64,000 nucleotides of DNA from Parabacteroides faecis (GTDB lineage: Bacteria > Bacteroidota > Bacteroidia > Bacteroidales > Tannerellaceae), in contig NZ_BMPB01000002.1 of the NCBI RefSeq assembly GCF_014647375.1, forward strand, positions 248,001 to 312,000, given 5' to 3'. Numbering within the stretch: the first letter of the stretch is position 1; every line of letters starts with the position of its first letter. The translations under genes and the position numbers were made by a program. Below are positions 45,679 to 57,901 of the stretch, one piece after another. Below the pieces are notes generated by a model. It was not told the DNA's origin. It saw only the letters and a program-made list of their open reading frames with translations, and ran no database searches.

Positions 45679-45747
45679 TGTTTCAATATAATGAAACAGT
45701 TGTTTCTCCTAAGTGAAACAGTTGTTTCTACCCAATGAAACACTTTC
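45679..45747. repeat. Phased palindromic repeats in a 492-bp intergenic region
   Basis: The gap 45400-45891 has no convincing gene. It contains GAAACAGTTGTTTC, a palindrome with 2-base centre, at 45693-45706 and again at 45715-45728, then a degenerate copy from 45737. The three are spaced exactly 22 bp apart, about two helical turns. A lone TGTTTC half-site lies at 45679-45684. The layout fits an operator array for a dimeric DNA-binding protein. It lies 220-300 bp upstream of the DUF4272 promoter. The rest of the gap shows only the terminator-like hairpin at 45796-45813. Confidence 0.5.
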
Positions 45748-45795
45748 AAGGTGTAGTTTAACGATTTTAGTTGACTACTTTCTGCCTAATCAATA

Positions 45796-45813
45796 AAAAG
45801 GGTTGTCCCTTTT
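45796..45813 (-). terminator. Probable terminator for the small membrane protein gene
   Basis: AAAAGGG at 45796-45802 pairs with 45807-45813 around a 4-base loop. On the minus strand the hairpin is followed by TTTTTATTG-like sequence. It is about 80 bases past the 45892 stop. Confidence 0.5.
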
Positions 45814-45891
45814 GTTGTTTATTTTTGAAAGAGGTTTACTCTCTAATTATTTGCCGGCAAAAATAATCAAGAGTATATCTATTATCTTGCG

Positions 45892-46281
45892 TTAGGATTC
45901 CATATGTACTTTATTAACATCATATTTAAAAGGCATTTTTAACGCCACTAGCACTAAGACTGTTCCGATGATAAGCATCGCAATACTTTCCGTTATGTAA
46001 GACGGACTATTGAATATACCATACAAAGCCATAAAAATAGTAATCACGGAACTTAATCCCAGAGGTACGGATAGGATGATAGCCAGGCTTTTCTTTTTCC
46101 AGAAAAATTGTCCGATAAGGCAAATAAATAAAGGAAGTACCCAGCATACGAGCAAAATATCCCATATATCCATTGATTGCGAATTGATGACGCCTCTTGT
46201 ACTTCCAATAAGCAATGATCCGGTTGAAACTATAAAAATAATTTCTTGCCAAAACTTAAATACCGATTTTAATGATTTCAT
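45892..46281 (-). CDS. Small four-helix membrane protein of unknown function
   Basis: 129 residues with four hydrophobic segments at about 12-27, 40-60, 66-88 and 98-114, and positively charged ends. I do not recognise a family. Codon use and the ATG with an upstream A/T-rich leader are compatible with a real gene, but no motif supports a function. It is divergent from the DUF362 gene across 182 bp. Confidence 0.55.
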   Translation of the reverse strand: MKSLKSVFKFWQEIIFIVSTGSLLIGSTRGVINSQSMDIWDILLVCWVLPLFICLIGQFFWKKKSLAIILSVPLGLSSVITIFMALYGIFNSPSYITESIAMLIIGTVLVLVALKMPFKYDVNKVHMES

Positions 46282-46432
46282 TTCTTATATGTTTAAAGTT
46301 AATAATTACTTTCTTGATGTATTAAACGTTGGTTTATAGATGTTTATTGTGTTATTCGAAGAATTAGAGTAAAACAGTGATTTGGGTAAAAATATATGTA
46401 ATATAGGTACAAGTTAAAAGTAGGAATACAGA

Positions 46433-46440
46433 TACATTTG
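46433..46440 (+). promoter_or_regulatory. Bacteroidetes -7 box for the DUF362 gene
   Basis: TACATTTG matches TAnnTTTG and lies 23 bases before the ATG at 46464. Confidence 0.45.
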
Positions 46441-46463
46441 CATTAAAATAAAATGTATTACTT

Positions 46464-47519
46464 ATGAGTGGAAAAAGAAAGATGTCGTCATTTACGCGGC
46501 GTGGATTTATTAAGGCTTCGGTAGCAGCCGGAGGCGTTTTGTTAACATCGAATCTGGTCCCGTTATCAGCCTGTTCGGCAAATGGCAGGTCAGGTGAAGA
46601 GACGGGAGAAGAAGGACACACAAATAACCCGTCCGGAGAAGTAGCAACAGTTTATATGTTGCGTGAAATTTCTCCCAGGAGCCTGGTGCGTATTTATGAG
46701 GCTCTCGGACGTTCGGTTACAGGAAAAGTAGCGGTGAAACTAAGCACAGGAGAGCCTGGTGGAAATAATTACCTGAAACCGGAGCTTATTGGCGACCTGG
46801 TACGGAAAGTAAACGGTACCATTGTCGAATGTAATACCGCTTACGGCGGCGGACGATCTGATACGGAAAGTCATTTGAAAGCGGCTGCGGACCATGGGTT
46901 TACCTCTATCGCGAAAGTGGATATCATGGATGAGGAAGGAGAGATTAGTTTGCCGGTAAAAGGTGGGACGCATCTGAAAGAAGACTTTGTCGGTTCACAT
47001 TATGCAAACTACGATTTCACGGTTGTTCTTTCTCATTTCAAAGGGCATGCGATGGGAGGTTTCGGTGGTGCTATAAAGAATATATCTATCGGTATTGCTT
47101 CTTCTTCCGGTAAAGCCTGGATACATTCTGCCGGTACGACCCGGAATGCCTCGGAGATGTGGGGAAATCTTCCCGAACAGGATTTCTTTCTGGAATCGAT
47201 GGCTGAAGCTGCCAAAGCTGTTGTCGACCATTGCGGCGATAAAATACTTTATATCAGCGTGATGAATAAGTTGTCGGTAGATTGCGATTGTGATTCCCAC
47301 CCGGCTGATCCGCAAATGGCAGATGTTGGCATTCTGGCTTCTCTTGACCCGGTCGCATTGGATAAAGCCTGTGTGGATATGGTATATAACTCGCCGGACG
47401 AAGGACGCAAGCACTTGATCGAACGGATGGAGTCGCGACACGGCATCCATACCCTTGAGCATGCAGAGGCAATAGGTGTCGGTAGCCAGAAATACAATTT
47501 GGTCCTACTGGATGCCTGA
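46464..47519 (+). CDS. Tat-exported DUF362-domain protein
   Basis: 351 residues. The N-terminus has a twin-arginine motif (FTRRGFIK, residues 9-16), followed by a hydrophobic stretch that ends near LSAC, so it is exported folded and may be a lipoprotein. The DUF362 domain (about 65-340) shows VAVKLSTGEPGGNNYLKPEL, ECNTAYGGGRSDTESHL, VVLSHFKGHAMGGFGGAIKN and ILASLDPVALDKACVDMVY. The short cysteine cluster VDCDCDSHP could bind a metal. Folded export implies a cofactor, probably metal or iron-sulfur. Function is unknown. Confidence 0.82.
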   Translation: MSGKRKMSSFTRRGFIKASVAAGGVLLTSNLVPLSACSANGRSGEETGEEGHTNNPSGEVATVYMLREISPRSLVRIYEALGRSVTGKVAVKLSTGEPGGNNYLKPELIGDLVRKVNGTIVECNTAYGGGRSDTESHLKAAADHGFTSIAKVDIMDEEGEISLPVKGGTHLKEDFVGSHYANYDFTVVLSHFKGHAMGGFGGAIKNISIGIASSSGKAWIHSAGTTRNASEMWGNLPEQDFFLESMAEAAKAVVDHCGDKILYISVMNKLSVDCDCDSHPADPQMADVGILASLDPVALDKACVDMVYNSPDEGRKHLIERMESRHGIHTLEHAEAIGVGSQKYNLVLLDA

Positions 47520-47589
47520 GAATACGTGAATAGTTTGTAGCGTTTGAAATAAAATAGCTTTCATAGATGGTTTTGTTCGGAAAAAACAT

Positions 47590-47597
47590 TATATTTG
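47590..47597 (+). promoter_or_regulatory. Bacteroidetes -7 box for cysQ
   Basis: TATATTTG matches TAnnTTTG; the leader would be about 27 bases to the ATG at 47630. Confidence 0.4.
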
Positions 47598-47629
47598 TAT
47601 TATTACAAACTTAATAGATATGAGTGATG

Positions 47630-48451
47630 ATGAACTATTCGAACAATCTTTACATTGCTGTCCGGGCAGCGATAGACGCCGGGAAAGCTATCATGGATAT
47701 TTATACAGATCCTGCATCTGATTTTGAAATTGAACGCAAAGCCGATAATTCTCCCTTGACGAAAGCCGACAAAGCTGCTCATAAACTGATCATGAACGTT
47801 CTTTCCGTAACTCCATATCCGATATTGAGTGAAGAAGGAAAGGATATTCCTTATGCCGAACGTTCTTCGTGGGAAACATTCTGGCTGGTGGATCCGCTGG
47901 ACGGAACCAAGGAATTTATCAAAAAGAACGGTGAGTTTACTGTGAATATCGCTTTGATCCAAAAGGGTGTACCCGTTCTGGGGGTTATTTACGTTCCGGT
48001 ACGGAAAGAGTTGTATTTCTCGGCGGATTCTTTGGGCGCATATAAGCTGGTGGCGGATTGCGATCATCAGCCTTCTATGGATGAGATCATGCAAAACGCA
48101 AACCGTCTACCCGTTTCTATGGCACATCAGGGAATTGTCGTTGTTGCCTCCCGTTCACACCAGAGTCCGGAGACAACGGATTTTATTGAGAACCTGCGGA
48201 AACAAGGCCAGCCTGTTACGCTTATCAGTAGTGGCAGTAGCTTGAAAATCTGCCTGGTAGCAGAAGGTAGTGCCGATATTTATCCACGTTTTGCGCCGAC
48301 GATGGAGTGGGATACGGCTGCCGGTCACGCCATTGCAAGAGGAGCCGGATGCGATGTCTTTCATATTGATGGGCGAACTCCGTTGAAATACAACAAAGAG
48401 GATTTGCATAACCCCTGGTTCATTGTAAAACCCCTTTCTTCCATTTGCTGA
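47630..48451 (+). CDS. cysQ: 3'(2'),5'-bisphosphate nucleotidase CysQ
   Basis: Hydrolyses PAP (adenosine 3',5'-bisphosphate) to AMP, removing the by-product of sulfotransferase and PAPS use. 273 residues from the ATG at 47630; an ATG one codon earlier and a GTG two codons earlier are also open. The inositol-monophosphatase-like fold shows SEEGKDIPYAER, the metal site VDPLDGTKEFIKKNGEF with the DxDGT motif, and TMEWDTAAGHAIARGAG near the C-terminus. It is the first gene of the sulfate activation and transfer cluster, separated from the transporter by a 106-bp gap holding a -7 box. Confidence 0.93.
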   Translation: MNYSNNLYIAVRAAIDAGKAIMDIYTDPASDFEIERKADNSPLTKADKAAHKLIMNVLSVTPYPILSEEGKDIPYAERSSWETFWLVDPLDGTKEFIKKNGEFTVNIALIQKGVPVLGVIYVPVRKELYFSADSLGAYKLVADCDHQPSMDEIMQNANRLPVSMAHQGIVVVASRSHQSPETTDFIENLRKQGQPVTLISSGSSLKICLVAEGSADIYPRFAPTMEWDTAAGHAIARGAGCDVFHIDGRTPLKYNKEDLHNPWFIVKPLSSIC

Positions 48452-48512
48452 TTATTTTGGTCAATAAGTCTAAAATAGATCTTTTACGTACGAATAACGT
48501 TAATTTTCTTAT

Positions 48513-48520
48513 TACATTTG
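48513..48520 (+). promoter_or_regulatory. Bacteroidetes -7 box for the SLC13-cysCDN-sulfotransferase unit
   Basis: TACATTTG matches TAnnTTTG and lies 37 bases before the ATG at 48558. It would drive the whole run of genes from the transporter on. Confidence 0.45.
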
Positions 48521-48557
48521 CACCTTATCTGAGAAAATTAGACAGATTAGGTACATA

Positions 48558-50111
48558 ATGAACTTCGAGATATTATTTGTATTGCTGGCCCTGGCCGGAA
48601 TGGTTGCGGCATTAGTATGGGACAGGATGCGACCGGGAATGATACTACTTTCCGTTGTAGTATTATTTCTGGTTGCCGGTATATTAACCCCTAAAGAAAT
48701 GCTGGAAGGGTTCAGTAATAAAGGGATGATAACTGTTGCCATGCTCTTTTTGGTGAGTGAAGGTGTCCGTCAGAGCGGTGCTTTAGGGCAATTGATCAAG
48801 AAACTCCTTCCGGAAGGTAAAACAACTGTTTTGAAAGCACAGGTTCGCATGTTACCTTCTATTGCATTTGTCTCCGCATTCCTTAATAATACTCCTGTAG
48901 TTGTGATTTTTGCCCCGATCATTAAACGTTGGGCTGAATCTGTAAAACTTCCTGCTACTAAGTTCCTTATTCCGTTATCTTATGTGACTATATTAGGCGG
49001 TATCTGTACATTGATCGGTACATCGACCAACCTGGTAGTACATGGTATGGTAATGGATGCTGGTTATGAGGGTTTTACAATGTTTGAACTCGGAAAGGTA
49101 GGCGTTTTTATTGCTATAGCCGGTATTTTATATCTCTTTGCTTTCTCTAACAAGTTATTGCCTGATTCCCGCCAGGACAACCATCTGGAAGAAGATGAAG
49201 AAGGTGGACCGGGAAATCTGCACCGCGTAGAAGCTGTGTTGGGAGCCCGTTTTCCCGGTATTAATAAAACATTGGGGGAGTTTAATTTCACCCGTCATTA
49301 CGGTGCGATTGTGAAGGAGGTGAAAAGCGGGGGAGAACGTTTCACTCACGATCTCGATAAAGTTACTTTGCATGAGGGAGATACGTTGGTTCTCTGGGCT
49401 GACGATACGTTCATTCCGACCTGGGGAGAATCGAGTGTCTTCCTGATGTTGGCAAACGGTAGTGAGAATACGGAACCGGTGTCGAAAAAGAAGCGTTGGC
49501 TGGCTTTAGGTCTGCTGATCTTTATGATCGTCGGTGCAACGGTCGGTGAGTTACCGGCAGTGAAAGAGGCTATTCCGAATATGAGGCTGGATATGTTTTT
49601 CTTCGTTTGTATCACGACGATCATTATGGCCTGGACAAAGATATTTCCACCTAAAAAATATACGAAATATATTTCATGGGATATCCTGATTACGATCGCC
49701 TGTGCTTTTGCGATCAGTAAAGCGATGGAGAATTCCGGCTTTGCGTCGTTGGTTGCCAGCTATATTATCAGCATGGCGGATAACTTCGGACCGTATGCCT
49801 TACTTGCCATTATTTTTATTATTACGAATATATTCACGGAACTGATTACAAACAATGCGGCGGCGGCTTTGAGTTTTCCGATCGCGTTGTCTGTCGCTAC
49901 CCAGTTGGGAGTCAATCCGACACCTTTCTTTGTAGTGATTTGTATGGCTGCATCCGCCAGCTTCAGTTCTCCGATCGGTTATCAGACCAATCTGATCGTG
50001 CAGGGTATCGGTAGTTATAAGTTCACCGACTTTGTCCGTATCGGATTGCCGTTGAACCTGATCACATTCCTGATCTCTGTGTTTGTGATACCAATGATCT
50101 GGAAATTCTAG
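48558..50111 (+). CDS. SLC13/DASS-family anion transporter with RCK_C domain, probable sulfate permease
   Basis: 517-residue inner-membrane protein. Two clusters of hydrophobic segments are separated by a cytosolic insert (about 205-310) with one TrkA-C/RCK_C-like domain (LHEGDTLVLWADDTF). The paired SNT motifs of the DASS fold are visible: FLNNTPVVVIFAPIIKRWAE, with IGTSTNLVVHGM, in the first half, and ITNNAAAALSFPIALS, with IGYQTNLIVQG, in the second. Placed directly before cysC, cysD and cysN, it is best read as a sulfate importer; other dicarboxylates or anions remain possible. Spacing to cysC is 24 bp. Confidence 0.85.
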   Translation: MNFEILFVLLALAGMVAALVWDRMRPGMILLSVVVLFLVAGILTPKEMLEGFSNKGMITVAMLFLVSEGVRQSGALGQLIKKLLPEGKTTVLKAQVRMLPSIAFVSAFLNNTPVVVIFAPIIKRWAESVKLPATKFLIPLSYVTILGGICTLIGTSTNLVVHGMVMDAGYEGFTMFELGKVGVFIAIAGILYLFAFSNKLLPDSRQDNHLEEDEEGGPGNLHRVEAVLGARFPGINKTLGEFNFTRHYGAIVKEVKSGGERFTHDLDKVTLHEGDTLVLWADDTFIPTWGESSVFLMLANGSENTEPVSKKKRWLALGLLIFMIVGATVGELPAVKEAIPNMRLDMFFFVCITTIIMAWTKIFPPKKYTKYISWDILITIACAFAISKAMENSGFASLVASYIISMADNFGPYALLAIIFIITNIFTELITNNAAAALSFPIALSVATQLGVNPTPFFVVICMAASASFSSPIGYQTNLIVQGIGSYKFTDFVRIGLPLNLITFLISVFVIPMIWKF

Positions 50112-50135
50112 TAAAAGGGGGAAATAAAAAACAAA

Positions 50136-50744
50136 ATGAGTAATACACAATCAAATAACATTTATCCGATCTTCGACCGGATGATGGGGCGGGAGGATAA
50201 AGAATCTCTATTAAGACAACGTAGTGTGATGGTTTGGTTTACCGGGCTCAGCGGTTCGGGTAAAAGTACGATAGCCATTGCGTTGGAGCGTGAGTTGCAT
50301 CAGCGTGGTTTGTTATGCCGTATCCTGGATGGCGATAATATCCGTAGCGGGATCAATAACAATTTAGGGTTCTCGCCGGAAGACCGTGTCGAGAATATCC
50401 GTCGTATAGCGGAGGTAAGTAAACTGTTTATCGATACCGGTGTTATAACCATAGCGGCTTTTATCAGTCCGAACAACGATTTGAGGGAGATGGCTTCGTC
50501 TATCATAGGAAAAGAAAATTTCCTGGAAATCTATGTGAACACACCGATCGAAGAATGTGAACGTCGCGATGTGAAAGGATTATATGCAAAAGCCCGTAGA
50601 GGGGAAATCAAAGATTTTACAGGTGTTTCGGCTCCGTTCGAAGCACCGGAACATCCGGCATTATCGTTGGACACATCTGTGTTGAGTCTGGAAGAGTCGG
50701 TAAATAAATTATTAGGGTTGATATTACCTAAAGTAAAAGTATAG
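50136..50744 (+). CDS. cysC: Adenylylsulfate kinase
   Basis: Phosphorylates adenosine 5'-phosphosulfate (APS) to PAPS. 202 residues with P-loop GLSGSGKST (residues 32-40), the [23 protein letters not shown]-binding region, [18 protein letters not shown] and the lid segment [17 protein letters not shown]. It is followed at 26 bp by cysD. No APS or PAPS reductase is in the cluster, so the product is likely meant for sulfotransfer. Confidence 0.96.
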   Translation: MSNTQSNNIYPIFDRMMGREDKESLLRQRSVMVWFTGLSGSGKSTIAIALERELHQRGLLCRILDGDNIRSGINNNLGFSPEDRVENIRRIAEVSKLFIDTGVITIAAFISPNNDLREMASSIIGKENFLEIYVNTPIEECERRDVKGLYAKARRGEIKDFTGVSAPFEAPEHPALSLDTSVLSLEESVNKLLGLILPKVKV

Positions 50745-50770
50745 AAATAATAATAATAACAAATATAACT

Positions 50771-51679
50771 ATGTCAGATTACAAATTAAGCCATTTACAG
50801 GAGCTGGAAGCAGAATCCATCCATATCATACGGGAGGTTGCTGCTGAATTTGAGAATCCTGTGATGCTTTATTCTATCGGTAAAGATTCGTCTGTGATGG
50901 TCCGGTTGGCTGAGAAAGCCTTTGCTCCGGGGAAAGTGCCGTTTCCTTTGATGCATATCGACTCCAAATGGAAGTTCAAGGAGATGGTACAGTTTCGCGA
51001 TGAGTATGCGAAAAAGTTCGGTTGGAACCTGATCGTCGAGTCGAATATGGAGGCCTTTCACGCTGGTGTCGGGCCTTTTACGCATGGTAGTAAAGTGCAT
51101 ACCGACCTGATGAAAACGCAGGCTTTACTGCATGCCCTCGATAAATATAAGTTTGATGCCGCTTTCGGTGGTGCCCGTCGTGACGAGGAAAAGAGCCGTG
51201 CGAAAGAGCGTATCTATTCCTTCCGTGACAAGTTTCATCAGTGGGACCCGAAGAATCAGCGTCCGGAATTATGGGATATTTATAACGCCCGTGTCCATAA
51301 AGGTGAAAGTATCCGCGTATTTCCGTTATCCAATTGGACGGAACTGGATATCTGGCAATATATCCGTCTGGAAAATATACCTATCGTTCCGTTGTATTAT
51401 GCCAAAGAACGTCCTATCGTCGAGCTTGACGGCAACCTGATCATGGCTGATGACGACCGTCTGCCGGAACAGTATCGCGATCAGATTAAGATGCGTATGG
51501 TTCGTTTCCGTACACTTGGTTGCTGGCCGTTGACAGGGGCAGTGGAAAGTGAGGCCGATACGATTGAAAAGATCGTGGAAGAGATGATGACAACCACCAA
51601 GAGCGAACGTACGACCCGTGTGATCGACTTCGACCAGGATGCCAGCATGGAACAAAAGAAAAGAGAAGGATATTTTTAA
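50771..51679 (+). CDS. cysD: Sulfate adenylyltransferase subunit 2
   Basis: Small subunit of ATP sulfurylase; forms APS from sulfate and ATP with CysN, driven by GTP hydrolysis. 302 residues, PAPS reductase-like PP-loop fold: [18 protein letters not shown] near residue 36, the [20 protein letters not shown] segment and the C-terminal [20 protein letters not shown]. The end, [20 protein letters not shown], matches the family. It is separated from cysN by an 80-base palindromic repeat. Confidence 0.97.
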   Translation: MSDYKLSHLQELEAESIHIIREVAAEFENPVMLYSIGKDSSVMVRLAEKAFAPGKVPFPLMHIDSKWKFKEMVQFRDEYAKKFGWNLIVESNMEAFHAGVGPFTHGSKVHTDLMKTQALLHALDKYKFDAAFGGARRDEEKSRAKERIYSFRDKFHQWDPKNQRPELWDIYNARVHKGESIRVFPLSNWTELDIWQYIRLENIPIVPLYYAKERPIVELDGNLIMADDDRLPEQYRDQIKMRMVRFRTLGCWPLTGAVESEADTIEKIVEEMMTTTKSERTTRVIDFDQDASMEQKKREGYF

Positions 51680-51681
51680 TT

Positions 51682-51760
51682 AGTTAACAGTTGACAATTG
51701 ACAGATGACAGTTTTAAGAGCTGTTTTTATCTGTCAACTGTCAACTGTCAATTGTCAACT
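51682..51760. repeat. Palindromic repeat element, copy 1 (cysD-cysN gap)
   Basis: Two 30-base arms (51682-51711 and 51731-51760) form an imperfect inverted repeat around a 19-base loop. Each arm is built of short direct units of the type TTGACA(A/G). The same element lies at 63365-63440. It fills nearly the whole gap between cysD and cysN and ends 9 bases before the cysN ATG. An ATG inside it (51698) is in frame with cysN but only translates the repeat. Confidence 0.8.
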
Positions 51761-51769
51761 CATAAAACT

Positions 51770-53233
51770 ATGGCAACATTAAATATAAAAGAATTCCTGG
51801 ACAGGGACGAGCAGAAGGATTTGCTTCGTTTCCTTACAGCAGGTTCGGTGGACGACGGTAAATCGACTTTGATCGGACGTCTGTTGTTTGACAGTAAAAA
51901 AATATACGAGGATCAGTTGGATGCACTCGAACGCGACAGTAAGCGTATGGGAAATGCCGGCGATCATATTGACTATGCTCTATTGCTGGACGGCCTGAAA
52001 GCAGAGCGTGAGCAGGGGATTACGATCGATGTAGCTTACCGTTATTTCAGTACGAATAACCGTAAGTTCATCATTGCTGATACTCCGGGGCATGAACAAT
52101 ATACCCGCAACATGATAACCGGCGGTTCGACAGCCAACCTGGCTATTATTCTGGTCGATGCCCGTACCGGTGTGATCACACAGACACGTCGCCATACTTA
52201 TCTGGTGTCTTTGCTGGGTATCAAGCATGTTGTATTGGCTGTGAATAAAATGGACCTGGTCGATTTTGACAAACAGATATTCGATCAGATCGTATCTGAC
52301 TATAAAGAGTTCGTGGCTCCGCTGAATATCCCGGATATTACTTGTATTCCACTTTCTGCCCTGGACGGTGATAACGTAGTGGATAAGAGCGACCGTACTC
52401 CTTGGTATGACGGTCCTTCTTTACTGGATTTTCTGGAAACAGTGCCTATCGACCAGGATCGCAATTTCGAGGATTTCCGCTATCCGGTACAGTATGTATT
52501 GCGTCCGAACCTGGATTTCCGTGGGTTCTGCGGAAAAGTATCCAGCGGTATCATCCGTAAAGGAGATACGGTTATGGCTTTGCCTTCACGCAAAACATCG
52601 AAGGTAAAAAGTATCGTGACGTATGATGGCGAACTGGATTATGCTTTCCCGCCCCAATGCGTTACCATTACGTTGGAAGATGAAATAGACGTGTCGCGTG
52701 GCGAAATGCTGGTACATCCGGATAATTTGCCGATGGGAGACCGTAACTTCGAAGCCATGCTCGTATGGATGGATGAAGAAGCGATGGACATGTCCAAACA
52801 GTTCTATATCAAACACACGACGAATCTGACACGTGCTCGTGTAGATAGTATCCGTTATAAGGTGAATGTCAATACAATGGAACAGTTGTCCGTTGATAAT
52901 GGACAGTTGACTATTGAGAGTTTGCCTATGAAACTGAACGAGATCGCCCGTGTCGTTTTCACTACCGGTAAAGAGTTGTTCTTCGATCCTTATCAGAAGA
53001 ATAAGCAGACAGGAGCATTTATCCTGATCGATCCGATAACCAATAACACGTCGGCTGTCGGAATGATCATCGACCGGGTGGATGCCAAAGACATGGTTAC
53101 GGAAGATGCTTTGGCTGTATTGAATCTGCCGGAATTGGGTATAGGTGAAGAGCATTACGATGCCATTCGTACGATATGTGAAGAATTAGGACGCCAGGGC
53201 GTTCCTGTTAAATGTATAACTGAAAAGAAATAA
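51770..53233 (+). CDS. cysN: Sulfate adenylyltransferase subunit 1 (GTPase)
   Basis: GTP-binding regulatory subunit of ATP sulfurylase. 487 residues from the ATG at 51770; an in-frame ATG at 51698 only adds translated repeat sequence. G motifs: [15 protein letters not shown] (G1), [12 protein letters not shown] (G3) and NKMDLVD (G4). EF-Tu-like beta-barrel domains follow. No APS kinase domain is fused, in line with a separate cysC. In the last domain, residues 371-384 (52880-52921) look like a translated fragment of the palindromic repeat, an insertion of roughly ten residues between two conserved strands. Confidence 0.95.
   Translation: MATLNIKEFLDRDEQKDLLRFLTAGSVDDGKSTLIGRLLFDSKKIYEDQLDALERDSKRMGNAGDHIDYALLLDGLKAEREQGITIDVAYRYFSTNNRKFIIADTPGHEQYTRNMITGGSTANLAIILVDARTGVITQTRRHTYLVSLLGIKHVVLAVNKMDLVDFDKQIFDQIVSDYKEFVAPLNIPDITCIPLSALDGDNVVDKSDRTPWYDGPSLLDFLETVPIDQDRNFEDFRYPVQYVLRPNLDFRGFCGKVSSGIIRKGDTVMALPSRKTSKVKSIVTYDGELDYAFPPQCVTITLEDEIDVSRGEMLVHPDNLPMGDRNFEAMLVWMDEEAMDMSKQFYIKHTTNLTRARVDSIRYKVNVNTMEQLSVDNGQLTIESLPMKLNEIARVVFTTGKELFFDPYQKNKQTGAFILIDPITNNTSAVGMIIDRVDAKDMVTEDALAVLNLPELGIGEEHYDAIRTICEELGRQGVPVKCITEKK
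52881..52917. repeat. Decayed in-frame palindromic repeat copy inside cysN
   Basis: A 37-base stretch resembles the TTGACAG-type units of the elements at 51682 and 63365 and has a short inverted core (TGTCC at 52887-52891 with GGACA at 52901-52905). It encodes [13 protein letters not shown]. Related CysN proteins have fewer residues at this place. Confidence 0.5.
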
Positions 53234-53236
53234 CTT

Positions 53237-54340
53237 ATGGGGTTGCTGGAATTTGATAAATTGCCAATCAATACGCTGGTTGGTGCGGACTGGAAGACAT
53301 TCAAGGCTGTGACAGCCGATAAAACGATCGATAAAGGTTTTCGCAACAAGTATTATCTGACAAAATCGGTATGCCGTCTGCTTAGTTTACTGCAACCTTT
53401 CGAAGATGCCCGTTATCGCAAGATCGCGGACAAACCGCTGGAAATGGACCCGGTATTTATTCTGGGCCATTGGCGAAGTGGTACGACATTTGTACACAAT
53501 GTGTTTTCGTGTGACAAGCATTTCGGCTACAATACGACTTATCAGACGGTATTTCCGAATCTGATGCTTTGGGGGCAGCCTTTCTTTAAGAAGAATATGT
53601 CATTCCTGATGCCCGACAAACGTCCTACCGACAATATGGAGTTGAAGGTCGACCTTCCGCAGGAAGAAGAGTTTGCACTGGCAAATATGATGCCGTACAC
53701 TTATTATAATTTCTGGTTTTTCCCGAAGCATATGCTGGAGTATTGCGACCGGTATCTTTTGTTTGACAATGTTACAGCGCATGAACTGGAAATCTTTAAG
53801 GAAACATTCCTGAAGCTTGTCAAGATATCGCTCTGGAATACGCATGGTTCTCAGTTTCTGAGTAAGAACCCGCCACATACCGGACGCGTAAAGACATTGC
53901 TGGAGATGTTTCCAAATGCTAAATTTATTTATTTGAAGCGTAATCCTTATACCGTATTTGAAAGTACACGCAGTTTCTTTACAAATACAATACAGCCGCT
54001 TCGTTTGCAGGATATCACTAATGAACAGATTGAAAGCAATCTTATTGAAGTATACCGCCGCTTGTTTTACAAATTTGAAGAACAGAAAGGGCTGATCCCT
54101 GAAGGAAATCTGGTGGAAGTTAAGTTCGAGGATTTCGAACAGGATGCTTATGCCATGACCGAAGATATTTACCGTAAATTAAACCTGCCGGGTTTTGAAG
54201 CGTCAAAAGACGAGATCGGAAAATATCTGGGTAAGAAGAAGGGATATAAAAAGAACCAGTACAAATACGATGACCGTACGGTGAAGATCGTGGAAGAGAA
54301 CTGGGGAATGGCTCTGAAAGAGTGGGGATATTCTTTATAA
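53237..54340 (+). CDS. PAPS-dependent sulfotransferase
   Basis: Transfers the sulfonate group of PAPS to a hydroxyl acceptor in the cytoplasm. 367 residues, Sulfotransfer_3-like. The 5'-phosphosulfate loop is FILGHWRSGTTFVHN (about 75-89). The 3'-phosphate binding site is the FIYLKRNPYTVFESTRSFF segment after KNPPHTGRVKTLLEMFPNAK. It begins three bases after cysN, so it is made together with PAPS synthesis. In B. thetaiotaomicron a sulfotransferase next to cysteine-type sulfate activation genes (BT_0416) sulfonates cholesterol and related steroids; by context and fold this gene is a candidate orthologue, but identity must be shown by alignment. Another acceptor, such as a glycan or lipid, cannot be excluded. 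Confidence 0.88.
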   Translation: MGLLEFDKLPINTLVGADWKTFKAVTADKTIDKGFRNKYYLTKSVCRLLSLLQPFEDARYRKIADKPLEMDPVFILGHWRSGTTFVHNVFSCDKHFGYNTTYQTVFPNLMLWGQPFFKKNMSFLMPDKRPTDNMELKVDLPQEEEFALANMMPYTYYNFWFFPKHMLEYCDRYLLFDNVTAHELEIFKETFLKLVKISLWNTHGSQFLSKNPPHTGRVKTLLEMFPNAKFIYLKRNPYTVFESTRSFFTNTIQPLRLQDITNEQIESNLIEVYRRLFYKFEEQKGLIPEGNLVEVKFEDFEQDAYAMTEDIYRKLNLPGFEASKDEIGKYLGKKKGYKKNQYKYDDRTVKIVEENWGMALKEWGYSL

Positions 54341-54367
54341 TATTCTTTCAACTTTTAAGCAAAGCTT

Positions 54368-57848
<3,481 letters not shown>

Positions 57849-57859
57849 TATAATTTCGT

Positions 57860-57867
57860 TATTTTTG
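57860..57867 (+). promoter_or_regulatory. Bacteroidetes -7 box for dapA
   Basis: TATTTTTG matches TAnnTTTG and gives a leader of about 29 bases to the ATG at 57902. Confidence 0.4.
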
Positions 57868-57901
57868 CAGTGCTAAATAACAAAAAAGGAATATTTTCCC
57901 C

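Noticed and set aside
45693-45747. CRISPR-like array
   Set aside because: Repeats are only 14 bp with 8-base gaps, and there are no cas genes; an operator array explains them better.
51698-51769. An upstream ATG extending CysN by 24 residues
   Set aside because: The extra residues translate the palindromic repeat, and the conserved CysN N-terminus begins at the ATG at 51770 after an A-rich leader.
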